Source: Ailurus styani (lineage: Eukaryota > Chordata > Mammalia > Carnivora > Ailuridae). From it: DNA of 64,000 bases. Both the position numbers and the translations under genes were made by a program. The first letter of the stretch is position 1; each line of letters opens with the position of its first letter. Of this stretch, positions 11,090 through 22,639 are shown piece by piece. The notes beneath the pieces were generated by a model. The model saw only the letters and a program-made list of their open reading frames with translations. It had not been told where the DNA came from and did no database searches. The stretch spans positions 8,138,979-8,202,978 of the forward strand of contig LNAC01000018.1 of the NCBI GenBank assembly GCA_002007465.1, written 5' to 3'.

Positions 11090-11840
11090 TGAGAGGCCTC
11101 TAAGAACAAGAATATACAATTACAAATACAAAATTAAGTACAATAGTAAATATTTAGTTGGAATGAGAAAAAAAATCACCAAAAGATTTCAAAAAGCTGA
11201 AAAATACCACAAATATCACACAAAATCCAGAAAAATAACTATATAGTTTTGTTAATTAATTGCTGACCTCCTCTTCATATGACAAGTTTATGATACTATT
11301 TTAAAGGAGAAAATGAAAAGATAACTTAGCCTTTTCTTTAGCGTATTTGATCATTTGTGGTGTATAAAACCAACTTTTATCATTTGCGGCTTATAAAAAT
11401 TACCTTTGGCTTCACATTTGGCTTTTGGCAATATCATTCATTTTAAGAATTGGTGTCAAATTTGTCTAATTCCTTTCATATATAAGTTGTAAGAATTGAG
11501 AGCATTTTTACATATCAGCATCTAGCTCTATACATTTCAGTTTTTTTCTTTTCTATTTATTTATGATTCAGGTAGTATAGGACAGGTTTATATTGGGGTT
11601 GAATCTCTGGCCCTGAACCTTCATGTCACTATATGGAAATGACCATGAACCGCATAAATATGTTTCACTAAATCCACACTAAAATGTATCCAAACTAAAT
11701 GGTCAATTGCCATTCTAGTGTCTTCAAAAAAATAGAAATGTGACAGAGGCAGAAAGGAGAGTCGCAAGTAACCTTAACCAATTAAGGTTAAAATATCTTC
11801 TATAAATTTTATGAAAATATGAGGCCACTTGAGTACATTG
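11090..11840. repeat. Unassigned old interspersed repeat, copy A
   Basis: Shows colinear similarity to 26110-26890 in the same orientation: an AATGAGAAAA word followed by AAAAGCTGA, TACCACAAAT and TCACA (11161-11222 here), a TGATTCAGG segment near 11563, and CATAAATA followed by CACTAAA near 11650. The match is patchy, as expected for a very old dispersed repeat. I cannot name the family; a hAT-type DNA transposon is only a guess. The 68-codon lysine-rich frame inside it looks like chance. Confidence 0.5.
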
Positions 11841-11941
11841 CTAGAGTCCTTCTCAGGGCTTTGGGAAGGGCCAGTTTTAGTGAGAGACCCTGAAAGTTCA
11901 GTTCCATTAACTTTATAATCTGCCTCTGCTGTGACCATCTT

Positions 11942-12110
11942 AATCATAATTATTTTATGTTATTTTATAATTTTTTAATTTTATTATGTTAGTCACCACA
12001 CAGTACATCATTAGTTTTCGATATAGTGCTCCATGATTTATAGTTTGCGTTTAACACCCAGTGCCCCATGCAATACGTGCCGTCCTTAATACTCAATCAT
12101 AATTATTTTA
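11942..12110 (-). mobile_element. Severely 5'-truncated L1 3' end, 16-bp target-site duplication
   Basis: The 137-bp insert is 11958-12094. A perfect 16-bp direct repeat AATCATAATTATTTTA flanks it at 11942-11957 and 12095-12110. The T-rich left end and 'accacacagtacatcattag ... acacccagtgccccatgca' text identify the antisense 3' end of a carnivore L1 subfamily. The same subfamily end recurs at 30464-30563 and 42613-42707. Confidence 0.9.
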
Positions 12111-12119
12111 AAGCCTCCT

Positions 12120-13280
12120 TCAAATCACTTTATTTTATCTAGGCACAACAATTGCATCAGTGGACTCTTTCCATGGTGTGGTTTTAACTCTGGATTATCT
12201 GTAATCTTGGGTTATGAAGTCCACTTCTGTGGGATTTGCTCGCTGTGGGAGTGGGCCAGTAGTAACTCGGTGGTTGCCTTTACCTGGGTTCCAGTAAATG
12301 TTTATGTTAATTTCTCAGCTAGGGTAGGTGGCCACACTTTCAATACACAGTATAGAAGTTGTGAATTTAAACTCACCGATTTACATGGCACAAACAGGAC
12401 GTTCCAGCTACTTGCAGGTGACTCTTCACCCTTGCGCGGTGGATGTCAGCCTTACTTTCTGCTTCCCCGAGTCGATGGGTAAAGCTCTTCTAGACTCCGA
12501 TTCAAATTTGAAGCAGCCCTTCAGGGGTCCTGGCCAAGATTGGTTTTAGCCTTTCAGGAACATAAAGCCATTGGTCTTTCTCCTTTCCCCGCATACGTAA
12601 GAAACCCATCCCACAGCTATTAGGACTTAAATCCAAATCCACGACTCACACGGGCTATTTTAGTTTCTGTTCTTGCTCACCACACTGACTTTGAGTTCTC
12701 TCTTCATTTTTGTCACCTGCCTTGCTTTCAAACTCTGCTATGTGTCCAACATTGTTTTGTTAGATTTTATTTGATATAGCCATGTGTTTGGAATTGGGGA
12801 ATGATCACTTGAGTAAATGTAGGCAAGTCAGCCGCAACTCATTCATTCATTCATCGCTATATTTTTGAGTGCCCTTCGTGTGTCTCACGCTTCCTAGAGT
12901 ACTAGCTCTGCATCAGTATGTAATTCAATTCCTTGCCCTTGTGGAGTTTACTTTCTAGTAAATCGATATCTGTTCTTTTGTGCTGGGGACTCTTTTTCTT
13001 TCCATGCAGACAGGGTGAGGGGAAGGGGGTAAGCTTCCCTCTCTTCTCTTCTCTGGATATATCTGAGGTCACAAACATTCTGTAGCAGCTCTGTGACTAT
13101 GAGTCCTGTCTGAATAATCTGAGGCTAATTAAACTGTGAGTCTTCCATATAGTCTTAGAGTTCTCAAATACTGTCGACCTTTAGGAAGGATTTTTCTGTT
13201 ATACACAGTGCAGTGATAATTAAACCCCTGGCCCCAGTTGTTTGTGCATGCTCAACAATGTAATTCTTTAATGATTTGAA
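12120..13280. other. Repeat-poor DNA with retained CpGs
   Basis: No gene or repeat recognised with confidence. 12230-12660 contains well over a dozen CpG dinucleotides (for example CTCGCTG, CTCGGTGG, GCGCGGTGG, CCCGAGTCGATG, CCGCATACG), unusually many for this window. Two overlapping frames of 91 and 73 codons cover part of it, but neither resembles a family I know. 12840-12855 is a short (CATT)n run. Confidence 0.5.
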
Positions 13281-13286
13281 AATAAT

Positions 13287-13650
13287 TTTTTTATTCACTT
13301 TTCATTTATTTACATACAGAAAAATTCACCCTTCTTGGTGTATAGCTCTAAGAGGTTTGAGGAACTATAGTCACGCAGCCACCACCACAATCATGATACA
13401 AAATGGTTCCATCACCCCCAAATATTCCCTCATCCTTTTTGTAGTCAAATCTTCCTCTTCCCTCCAGGCTTTGGCAACCACTGATCTGTTCTTGACCCTT
13501 CATCATTGTCTTTTCAAGAATGTCGTGCAAATGGTATCGAATAGGATGTAGCCTTAGGTATCTGGTTTCTTTCACTTAGCTTAATATATTTGAGATTCAA
13601 CATATTGTTGCATGCACCAGTAATTTGTTCCTTTTCTTCCATTTTTTTAA
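13287..13650 (-). repeat. L1M (L1MB-like) 3' fragment
   Basis: Antisense L1 text in the standard order: 'atttacatacagaaaaattc', 'gccaccaccacaatcatgat', 'caaatattccctcatcctt', 'ggcaaccactgatctgttct', 'gtagccttaggtatctggtt', 'gttgcatgcaccagtaattt'. The frames on both strands are by-products of this repeat. Confidence 0.85.
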
Positions 13651-13654
13651 AAGA

Positions 13655-14978
13655 AAAGGCCTTAATCAGAATTTCTTGTTCATAAAAGCTAATCATGGTC
13701 AACAAGAATTGATTGAAATGTGATATTTCTAGTTGCTAAGATACTATCAAATAATTATGTCTAATGTGTGCCACATTATAGATTTTTAGGGGAAAAAGAA
13801 ATAAGGCTTCTAATTAAAAAAACTATTAAAATAGGAACAAACATACTGGGGCGGGGGTTCAGAAAGTATTACAATCTCAGGCAAAGTCAAAAGAATATGA
13901 TGCTCTTTTAGTAAGTGTGGGAAACCTGATAGATGGTTAATATAAGATTTTTAAAGCTGCTCTGAATAGTGCTGAACAAATATTTGTTGAAGAGATGAGG
14001 AATGGAATGATGGCATCTCATTAAACCTTGGGGACTTCCTGAAGCATGGAGACTCCCAAGTTGGTGATTATATGCCCAAGAGATCATCTGATTTTGACCC
14101 CAAATCTACTGGCTGTACCTGCAGTTCTCTCTGATGCTGGCATAGCAAAGGTTTTAGCATCTTCTCAACCTCATGGCTTGTGAGGCAACACAAAAGAGCA
14201 GCCAGTTAGCACACTGCAGTCATTGTCCTATATCTTTCCAGAAGCTTATCTGGGGTCTGCCTGCCAGGCTGCACACCTGTTCCAGATTGCCTAGTCACAT
14301 GGCCCACTGAGCAGTGAGTTCCCTTACATGAGGTGGCCACACACCTGTTTTCTTTAGTCAGGCAAGCAAAGTGTTTATGGCATGAGCCAAATTTCACTTT
14401 TAGATGCATACTCAGAGTCCCCATTTCAGGTGACAAGAAGCAATTGCACCTCTGGGGTCAGGGATGGGCCCCTTGACTGAAAGGGGTGGTTTCTTCCCAC
14501 ACCTGTGTGCTTCATACTCAAGCGAAAAGGATATAAAACATGTATTAAATATAATCACTGCTTCGAAGTAGCTTACTGCCATTTTGGACGCCGCATGCCA
14601 TGGTGCCGAAGGTTCTTGTTGCATGCTTGCTGAGTGAATGGTACGTCTCTGTCCTTTTAGGCAGGAGGTATAGGTGTATAGAATTTCGTAGTTGGGATGA
14701 CCTTACATATCATTCAGTTGAGCTAACCAGGTGACCACTGTTGCTTGGACAGCTAGCTCTGCTTCTCTGCTTCCCCTCTGTTTCATCACATGAGACAATT
14801 GATATCATACCATGGATTGTGTCTCCCTGGGCATTCCTTGATAACTTAGCTCAGCAGCATGAATGTGCCAGCTTCCTGGCTATGAGCAACTTCTGGTACA
14901 CCAACGGGAAATAAGAGTGAGAGGCCCTGGTTTCGTCTGGGGATTATTAAACTTGATTGTGGTCAACTTCCTGATAGA
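13655..14978. other. Mostly unique intergenic DNA
   Basis: No gene recognised. Around 14570-14610 there is a small CpG-bearing patch (GGACGCCGCATGCC). 14680-14735 has weak MIR-related text ('ccttacatatcattcagttg'). The minus-strand frames of 70 and 76 codons have no recognisable family. Confidence 0.55.
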
Positions 14979-15216
14979 CAAGGATTTGATTGATTGATTG
15001 ATTGATTATTTTTAAAGATTTTATTTATTTATTTGACAGAGAGAGAGAGACAGTGAGAGAGGGAATACAAGCAGGGGAAGTGGGAGAGGGAGAAGCAGGC
15101 TTCTCCCTGAGCAGAGAGCCCGATGCGGGGCTTGATACAAGGACCCTGGGATCATGACCTGAGCTGAAGGCAGGCACTTAACGACTGAGCCACCCAGGCA
15201 CCCCAAGGATTTGATT
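14979..15216 (-). mobile_element. CAN SINE with a GATT microsatellite at its tail
   Basis: The antisense SINE is about 14992-15203, with 'aaagattttatttatttatt', 'gggatcatgacctgagctga' and 'actgagccacccaggca'. The target-site duplication is CAAGGATTTGATT at 14979-14991 and 15204-15216 (13 bp). Between the left copy and the tail the sequence has expanded into four GATT units (about 14992-15007). Head and body suggest an older subfamily. Confidence 0.92.
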
Positions 15217-15640
15217 TAAAAGCCCAGTCCTTTTGTTTGAGTTTTATGGGTATATGTTGCATCCATTCAAAAGATCTTAATTTCTCTTTTTTTCACTTTT
15301 GTTTCTATATAGGACTAAAGACTTTATTAGACTCCTCCAGTGTAAATTACTAGAAGTTAGTAAAATTTGGTATCCAACACTAAAACTGGTAGCTTATTTA
15401 AAAGTTTGAGTTAGAATTCCTTTCCTTACAAATACAGACCTTCTTGGTGTTCCTTGAGCATGACAAGCTCATTCCCACCCCAGGATCTTTGCTCTTACTA
15501 TTTCCCTTGAAGACTTTTGCATAATAATGACTATAAGAAATACCTAATTTTTATTAGGGCAAATCTGTTTCCCCTTGTCTTTTCCTCCTTGGTTAAATTT
15601 TCCCCACTGATGCCAATAACATGTACCCCTGGCAACCCAT

Positions 15641-15643
<3 letters not shown>

Positions 15644-15700
<57 letters not shown>
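15644..15700. repeat. (GA)n microsatellite
   Basis: About 28 uninterrupted AG/GA units. The plus-strand frame rich in Arg-Glu repeats at 15517-15762 exists only because of this tract. Confidence 0.97.
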
Positions 15701-15704
<4 letters not shown>

Positions 15705-17220
15705 GCTGAAACGCACCTCATCTCTCAAGTGCCTGGAATGTGTGTACTTTTTCACTAGCTGAGCTTCACTGTTTTCCTAACATTATTTTTAGACTTTGAC
15801 CTTCACTGGAAGAGGCTAGGTCAGATTTCAGCAATTAAAAAATTTTGATTGTATGCTCCTTGTAAACATTGTGTCAATGGCCATAAACACAGATTGCATG
15901 TTCCAGAGTTTACTTAACCTTCTCCTACTTTGTGATGTAGATTAAAATTGTTTTCTATCATTTTTACAGATCTTTAAAATAGGAAATCCACTCTCAAATA
16001 ATCAAGAGGTGACTGCATTTGCTAGCCTTTGTGTAGAGCATAAAATATCCCTTGGAAATAAGACAGTTGAAACCCACAGTTCAAAAAAAGCTCCTCATGC
16101 TTTAGTTTAGCCATCTTAGCCAAGGAGCTGGGTGAACACTGATCAAAAATACAAATGGTATTCAACGAAAGAAACTCATAATATACTTTAAGTATGCACT
16201 GAATCTTTTATTAAAATATTTTGGCTTATTAAATGCCATATTTAAGGTTGCTTTTCAAATACACTTTTAATAACGATCGTAAGCATACTGCAGTGTAGTT
16301 GGTGCACCCATTAAAAGGGATAAATATGCTTGCATTGTGTAGTCATAAAACCTGTAAACTTCCATTTTGTAAGTGGCTAAGTAGTGAATTGCCACAGAAA
16401 CCTAGACTTGCAGCAGCTGCAAATAAAGGAAAGAAGTTTCTTACTGCTGACACCGGTCATGAAACTGATATTTTATTTAGATGTCCTTGCAGCACAGAGC
16501 TCGCGGAAATCATGTTTATAGTCTTCGTGCAATAGAAATACAAGCAATAGTGTATATTTTGGCAGGTAGTGCCCGATTTAGTTGTAATAATTCACAGCAC
16601 TGCTCCAGGCCTTCCATGTTGCTCTAGGCAAAAACCTGTATTATAAATTATAGCACACAAAGCTGAATTTGACCTACCAGTTGATGCATAATAAACTGAC
16701 TTAATTCTGAATATTAACTACACATTGTGGCCTAAAGGTTTTATGCTCTCTAAATGTAACAATAAATTATACAAAAATCTTCCTCTTGGGTGAAGCCTAA
16801 ATATAAATAAATCCCCAATCTTAATACTACGCCGAAAGACCGGTTACTATAGATACCAGAGAGAATATATTAATCTTAAATATTATTGCCGAATAAAATA
16901 ACTTTAGAATATCACTAAGTACCTGAACTAATTATAGAAACTTTGGGGAGAAGTTTCAGTACTTTAATAAACCACTTTCCCATTTGGCCCATTTCTTGAG
17001 TGGTAAATGGAAAGATACCTTCTTTCTTCATTGATCAGCACGAGTAAAGTGGTTTGTTTTAAAAAGTTCCCTCCTGTCCCAAGCACAGGGTTTAGTTCAT
17101 ATAAATGTGTCCATATAAGTGCTCAGCAAATATTTGTCAGTGAAAGAATGAGTTATGAATATTTTGGAACATTGCACATCAGATCAAAACAGTCTTGGGT
17201 TTGAGGAATGTGTTTTCCTA
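15701..17220. promoter_or_regulatory. Repeat-poor AT-rich block with retained CpGs, candidate conserved non-coding element
   Basis: I recognise no transposon between about 15840 and 17220, the longest such block near any CpG cluster here. 16150-16900 has at least 12 CpGs (16166, 16274, 16278, 16454, 16502, 16504, 16526, 16574, 16830, 16833, 16841, 16890) in otherwise AT-rich DNA, with several TAAT-type words. CpG retention in AT-rich, transposon-free DNA is a known though weak trait of conserved enhancers. No promoter motif set, open reading frame or RNA fold was identified, so the regulatory role is inference only. Confidence 0.3.
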
Positions 17221-17224
17221 GGTT

Positions 17225-17415
17225 TAGATATTTTGCTCTATAAATGACTTCCTGTGTGATTTTGAGCAAATCCCTTTGCTTCTCTGAGCCTCTTCACTTG
17301 CTTATAAAGAGAGATTAAGAGAAAAAGGACCCATCTCTATCTTACAGGATTGCAATTTATGAAGAGTTGAGGTCAATGTCTGTGAAGTGTTTTGAAATTT
17401 ATTATTATCTCTGGC
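17225..17415 (-). repeat. MIR SINE
   Basis: Antisense MIR order: 'acttcctgtgtgattttgag', 'caaatccctttgcttctctg', 'agcctcttcacttgcttata', 'tcttacaggattgcaattta', 'tctgtgaagtgttttgaa'. Confidence 0.8.
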
Positions 17416-18035
17416 AAAGATGTATTGCACAGGCAAGCAGTGATCAACCCTAGCGTAAGGGGTAGACTCTCTTTGCCGTGCTCATATCGTGTGACTCTAC
17501 CCCTACCAGCCACAGTTGACTGGACCTTGGATGGTCAGTCAGAGCTTCCCTTTTGAGAATTTGAATGAGAGATCCAGAGTCTGAGAGTTGTTTCATAATT
17601 GTCCCCAACCTGGAAGTTCCTTCTTGGAGTCTGCTTCTATTTCCCTGTCCCCACTTTTCATGAGCTGTGCTTGTATCCTAATAACAAGCCTCCCTTTCCT
17701 CAAGTTATATTGAATGGGATTCTATTTCTGGCAACTGAATGATCCCTAAGAAAATTTTTTGCAAGTCCCTTCACCCACTACTTGAGCAACTACCATAATT
17801 CAGGCTCAGGAATTTTTGGTTTAATATTGGGAGGATAAAACATAAAACTACAATATGAGTCAAAAAATTCTAATACATGTAAAGATATGAGTTGTGGTTT
17901 AAATGAGGTAGCAGGGAGAAATAATATATTCTCACGAATGAGAGGTAGATTAGGAAAGACCTAATAGGTGAAAAGCCTCATATGTGTCCTTTCTGTATGA
18001 ACACTGCCCCTATCATGGTGCAAACTCCCCATTAT
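17416..18035. other. Unique intergenic DNA
   Basis: No gene, RNA or clear repeat recognised in this 600-base stretch. Confidence 0.5.
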
Positions 18036-18039
18036 GTCT

Positions 18040-18520
18040 CATGTGGCCTGTAACAGTAGCTTCCTAACTGTTATCTTTGCACTTAGTCTGCCCTCCGTAC
18101 TGCTTCCAGAGTTACCTGATAACATCGAACATGTAATATCAGGCGCTGATCCTAAAATGACCCTTAAAAGACCCCCACACCTATGGGTTAAGATCCAAAC
18201 TCTTATTTTGGCATAGCCAACACACTAGGTCCCAGAAATTCTTTCCAGACCTATGTCCTACTCCTGTTCCACACACTCTGGGCTCCAAACACTTTGAGCC
18301 TGCCCTCGTTCTTGATCATGTTTTGCACTTGCCTCTGTGCCTTGGCATGCACCATTCTCTTATTTCTTGTCATTCACTGGAAATCCCTGTGGGCTCAGCT
18401 GAAATGCCACCACCATTCTGAGCCTTCCCATGATCTGTATTCAATACAGAATGAATATTTTAAGAGTTTGTCTACATGATGCATTATACATATAAGCACA
18501 GTGTAGTATAGTTAATTGTT
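18040..18520 (+). repeat. L2 LINE 3' fragment
   Basis: Reads along L2 in sense: 'ccacctatgggttaagatcc', 'gttttgcacttgcctctgtg', 'ccttggcatgcaccattctc', 'gctcagctgaaatgccacca'. The small frames inside it are incidental. Confidence 0.75.
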
Positions 18521-18589
18521 TATGCATCTGTCCCTTTCTTAGGAAGCAAGTAAGAGGCAGGACAGGTGCTCCTCCTGTTTGCCTCTTCA

Positions 18590-19000
18590 GTGCTCCTGGA
18601 AGGGGTTCAGTGCTGTGATATTTAATTTGGATAGGGATGAGATTTGGATTGGTCCTAGAACAATGGGTAAGATTTGGAAAGGTGGATATAGGACAAAGAC
18701 TCTAAGGACCAGGGAACAAGAGTCTGAGCATGAAGGGAGGAGGAAATTTCAGAGCAGTTTCAGGGAGATCATGTCTTCCAGTTTGGCTGGAACAAAGGGA
18801 AGAGATAATGAAGATAAAGAAAGAAGATAATGTTGGAAAAATCGGTTGGGATCCTCTTGTGGAGGATTTTAATTTAAAAAAAAAATGTGAGCTTAATTTT
18901 GTAGGCACCAGGGAGTCATGTCCATTGAGCATAATGGTGATGTGATCAAAACTGGCTTTTAAGGAGCTGAACCTGAGAGAGGTGCAGAGGGTGGATTGGA
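18590..19000 (-). repeat. L2-like relic, opposite orientation
   Basis: 'gataatgttggaaaaatcgg', 'gtaggcaccagggagtcatg' and 'gtgatgtgatcaaaactggc' resemble antisense L2 text ('...gggaagccattgga... gtgacatgatc...'). It lies next to the sense L2 fragment. Diverged; moderate confidence. Confidence 0.45.
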
Positions 19001-19439
19001 ATGGAAAGCCCTGGTTACTCTCATCATGCTCCAAGGGAAGAGGGCCAGTCATGCTCCCCCATTGTTTCCATCTTCTTAACTGTTTCTTTAGATTTTACAA
19101 TTCTCTATTTAGACAAATTAAAAAAAGAGTCGCCCACCATGGCAGTCTCCTTTTCCTTCATCTGAGGTATTGCAAGGATTTTTTTTTTGAGGGGGGCTTT
19201 AAAGCATCTGATAGACAAGAACAAGGGGATATCATCCCCATCCAGATGATCTCCCTGACTTTCATTTTTAGTAACGCTGGAGAGATGGAAATGGTTTGAT
19301 ATGGAGACACGCTTGACCTGTTCTATTTTTGCCATGCTTTCAGGCAGCTTCACAAGAACACTGGGTTCCTGCTTCGACAGGGGAATTGGAAGGTTTCACT
19401 TTCCCTCTGTGGTATTGGTTTCCCTTCTGGTTCCCCCTA

Positions 19440-19700
19440 CTCAGCAAAATTCAGAAACCATGACCTCCAAGTCTCAGCTGCCTTGTGTCACACATATCAC
19501 TTCCTCTGTGAAGCCTTCTTGGATTCTTCACCGTCCCCCAAGCCTGAAGTGACTCCACCTCTATGCTATTCCCTTTTTCCCACCTGAAATTCTGATTATT
19601 TGTAAAATAACTTTCTGTGCCTTCTTGCCTGAAAATGTTCTTGAGGTCAGAATCAGCTCTCATTCATACTTAATACCCCTCTCTCCTCATCTTGTTCTCT
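19440..19700 (+). repeat. L2 LINE 3' fragment
   Basis: Contains the recognisable L2 segment 'cacttcctctgtgaagccttc' with 'ttggattcttcaccg', and then 'cttgaggtcagaatcagctc'. Confidence 0.7.
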
Positions 19701-19734
19701 CCTCATCTTGTCTTACACATAATATCTGTACCAA

Positions 19735-19900
19735 TACTTTATGTTTGAATAACACATAATATTGTACACGAATTATCTATGTGTCAAGAAAGGAAGGCTT
19801 TATCATCCCCATTTTCATTTTTCAGATTAGAAAATAAGTGTTTGAATGATATACCTGAGGTTGCATAACATGGCAAAGCAAAGACCAAAAGCCATTTTTT
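19735..19900 (+). repeat. MIR SINE
   Basis: 'tgtgtcaagaaaggaaggct', 'atcatccccattttcatttt', 'tcagattagaaaataagtg' and 'acctgaggttgcataacatg' follow MIR in sense orientation. Confidence 0.65.
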
Positions 19901-20628
19901 GCCTTCTACATTCATAAATACTCTTTATACTATACCCTCCTTTCTCATGCTGTCTGATGAATGAGTGAATTTGAATTTTAGTGAGAATTTCTTCAGGGGG
20001 AATTACACAAAATTGTCGTGAGGGAAGAACCTGTTGAGATGCCATCACACTCTGCAGCATCCTGGGGAGGCACATCTGACAAGCAGGGTGGGGTGGGAGA
20101 GTGCCTCGATCCATCTCAAGTATTTAAAATTCAGCCATTAATCATAACAGCTGCATTCTTGCTTCAAGTGATCAGCTACTAATGATTTCGACATTCTGAG
20201 TTTTAGAAATTCCTATTAATTGTCCTTAAAAAAGGGCAAGAATGAATAATCTTGACTTCATTTGTGAGGAAAGAATCAATCTCTCAGTCTCTTAGCTGCT
20301 CTCACTTTCCTTTTTTCCCTTCAAAATCATTTGATTTAAAGTGCAGTTATTTTCTGGGTCCTTATTCCTGTGGGTGTGACTTTTAAAGGCTGCATATTCT
20401 CCGTAGCAGTTTTGCCCTCGGAGTCAACAGGGATGGGTGGGCCCTATGCTAATAGGTGCCTCTGGAAGCAGCATGTATGAGCCGGCTTAGACACAAGGCA
20501 GGACAGGAGGTCCAAGAGTAAACATCCAACCCATACTAGTATGGGGATGAATTTCTTCAACACTGAGAAGACAGCATAGCTTTCAAGATAATATATGAGT
20601 ACATATGTATGTGGTTACATACATGGAC

Positions 20629-20631
<3 letters not shown>
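19901..20631. other. Unique intergenic DNA
   Basis: No gene or repeat recognised. The sequence just before the TG tract repeats ACATATGTATGT-like words, which lead into the microsatellite. Confidence 0.5.

Positions 20632-20680
<49 letters not shown>
20632..20680. repeat. (TG)n microsatellite
   Basis: A run of about 21 TG units followed by imperfect TGTATATG units. Confidence 0.97.
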
Positions 20681-20682
<2 letters not shown>

Positions 20683-21054
20683 ATGCGGGTGTCTGTGTCT
20701 ATATCTGTATCGTCTGTATATAGTCACCATTTGTCATGCTTACTTAATACAAAAGCTTTTGGGTTTTTCCATAATTCCTTTTAATACTTGCTCATAAATT
20801 CATAGAATTCAGTATGAAGGTTTGGGCGTTTTCAAAATGGGTGATTTCTCATCCTAACTTGTTATGCAAGGTAATCAGTCCATCTTCAGTAAGTTACTAA
20901 TGATTTCAGAAAGACTAAACCATTCCATACAGAGAGCATTCAACTTCTAGTAAGTTAGAAATTTAACTTTCTTTCTAATGGGAACACTCCTAAGATGATT
21001 CCATCAAGTTACTTTTTAATCATTTGCATTTAGACATTTTGTATGAAACTGTTT
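20681..21054. other. Unique intergenic DNA
   Basis: Nothing recognised between the TG microsatellite and the LTR relic. Confidence 0.5.
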
Positions 21055-21690
21055 ATTAGTTTGCTAGGGCTGCTGTGTAACAATGTACCACAGGGGTACC
21101 TGGGTGGCTCAGTCTGTTGAGCATCTGACTTGTGATTTCAGCTCAGGTCCTGATTTCAGGGTTATGAGATGGAGCCCCAGGTCAGGATCCATGCTGAGTG
21201 GGCAGTGTGTTTCAGATTCTCTCCCTCTGCCCCCTTCTCTCCCCCAATGTACTCTCTCTCTCTCTCTCTCTCTCAAATAAATAAATAAATAAATCTTAAA
21301 ACAGCAACAACAATGTACCACAAAGTGAGTGGCTTACACAACAGAAATTTATTGTTTCATAGATCTTGAGATCAAGATGCTGGCATGGCCATGTTCCCTC
21401 TGAAGGTGCTAGGGAGGGATTGTTCCAGCCTTTCTCCCAAATCCTAGTCATTCCTTGGCTCTTGGCAGCAGAACTTCAGTGGCATTCTTCCTGTATGCAT
21501 GTTTGTGTCCAAATTTCCCCTTTTGATGAGGACACCAGTCATCATAGAAGCCCATCCTACTCCATTATGACATTATCTTAACTAATTACATCTACAACAT
21601 TCTATTTCCAAGTAAGGTCATATTTGGAGGTGCTGGGAGTTAGGACTTTAACAGATGAATTTTGAGAGGACAAAATTCAACCCATAACAA
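21055..21690 (-). repeat. MaLR (MLT1-like) solo LTR split by a SINE
   Basis: An old ERVL-MaLR LTR in antisense. It starts 'tagtttgctagggctgctgt', resumes after the SINE with 'gtggcttacacaacagaaat', continues through 'gatgaggacaccagtcatca' and 'ccaagtaaggtcatatttgg', and ends 'ttcaacccataacaacc'. It has no internal viral gene. The SINE at 21093-21308 splits it cleanly. Confidence 0.8.
21079..21322 (+). mobile_element. CAN SINE inside the LTR, 14-bp target-site duplication
   Basis: Body 21093-21308: 'gggtacctgggtggctcagt', 'gactcgtgatttcagctcag'-like middle, (CT)n and (AAAT)n tail ending in ATCTTAAA. Flanked by AACAATGTACCACA at 21079-21092 and 21309-21322. Removing the insert restores the LTR text. 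The body is diverged, an older subfamily. Confidence 0.95.
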
Positions 21691-21899
21691 CCAATTAAAT
21701 TTTCAGTGTTCTAGAAGGACCTAATTAACCCCTCACTCAAATTCTAAATTTTGTTTTTGGTGTAAGTATCCTTGCATGACAAGATAGCCACCAGGGATGT
21801 TAGCAGTTAAGCCAGCTAAATTCTACAGAGTCAGTTTCATGGGTGCATGACTTTCCAGGGCAAGGTCTCAGCACCATTACCTGGTTCAGCTAAGTTGAC
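21691..21899. other. Unique DNA
   Basis: No repeat or gene recognised between the LTR and the MIR-like fragment preceding the RPL17 retrocopy. Confidence 0.45.
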
Positions 21900-21960
21900 A
21901 AGCATTAAATAATAGTAGCCACCATTTATCAGGTTCCCACAATATATGAAAGAGTATTCT
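21900..21960 (+). repeat. MIR 5' fragment next to the RPL17 retrocopy
   Basis: 'aataatagtagccaccattt' and 'atcaggttcccacaatat' resemble the 5' half of MIR. MIR 3' text resumes at about 22640, so the retrocopy may have landed within or beside a MIR. Confidence 0.5.
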
Positions 21961-21971
21961 ACTCCTCCCCT

Positions 21972-22588
<617 letters not shown>

Positions 22589-22639
22589 ATGTTGGTTGTC
22601 TTTTATTATTAAACGTATTTCAAGTATCCTCACCAAAAA

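Noticed and set aside
15517..15762. Frame with an Arg-Glu dipeptide run
   Set aside because: Produced by the (GA)n microsatellite.
18702..19052. 116-codon minus-strand frame
   Set aside because: Overlaps an L2-like relic with competing frames on the other strand, and has no known motif.
20609..20797. Frame with a Cys-Val dipeptide run
   Set aside because: Produced by the (TG)n microsatellite.
21055..21690. Possible full endogenous retrovirus
   Set aside because: Only a MaLR-type LTR is present, with no internal gene sequence on either side.
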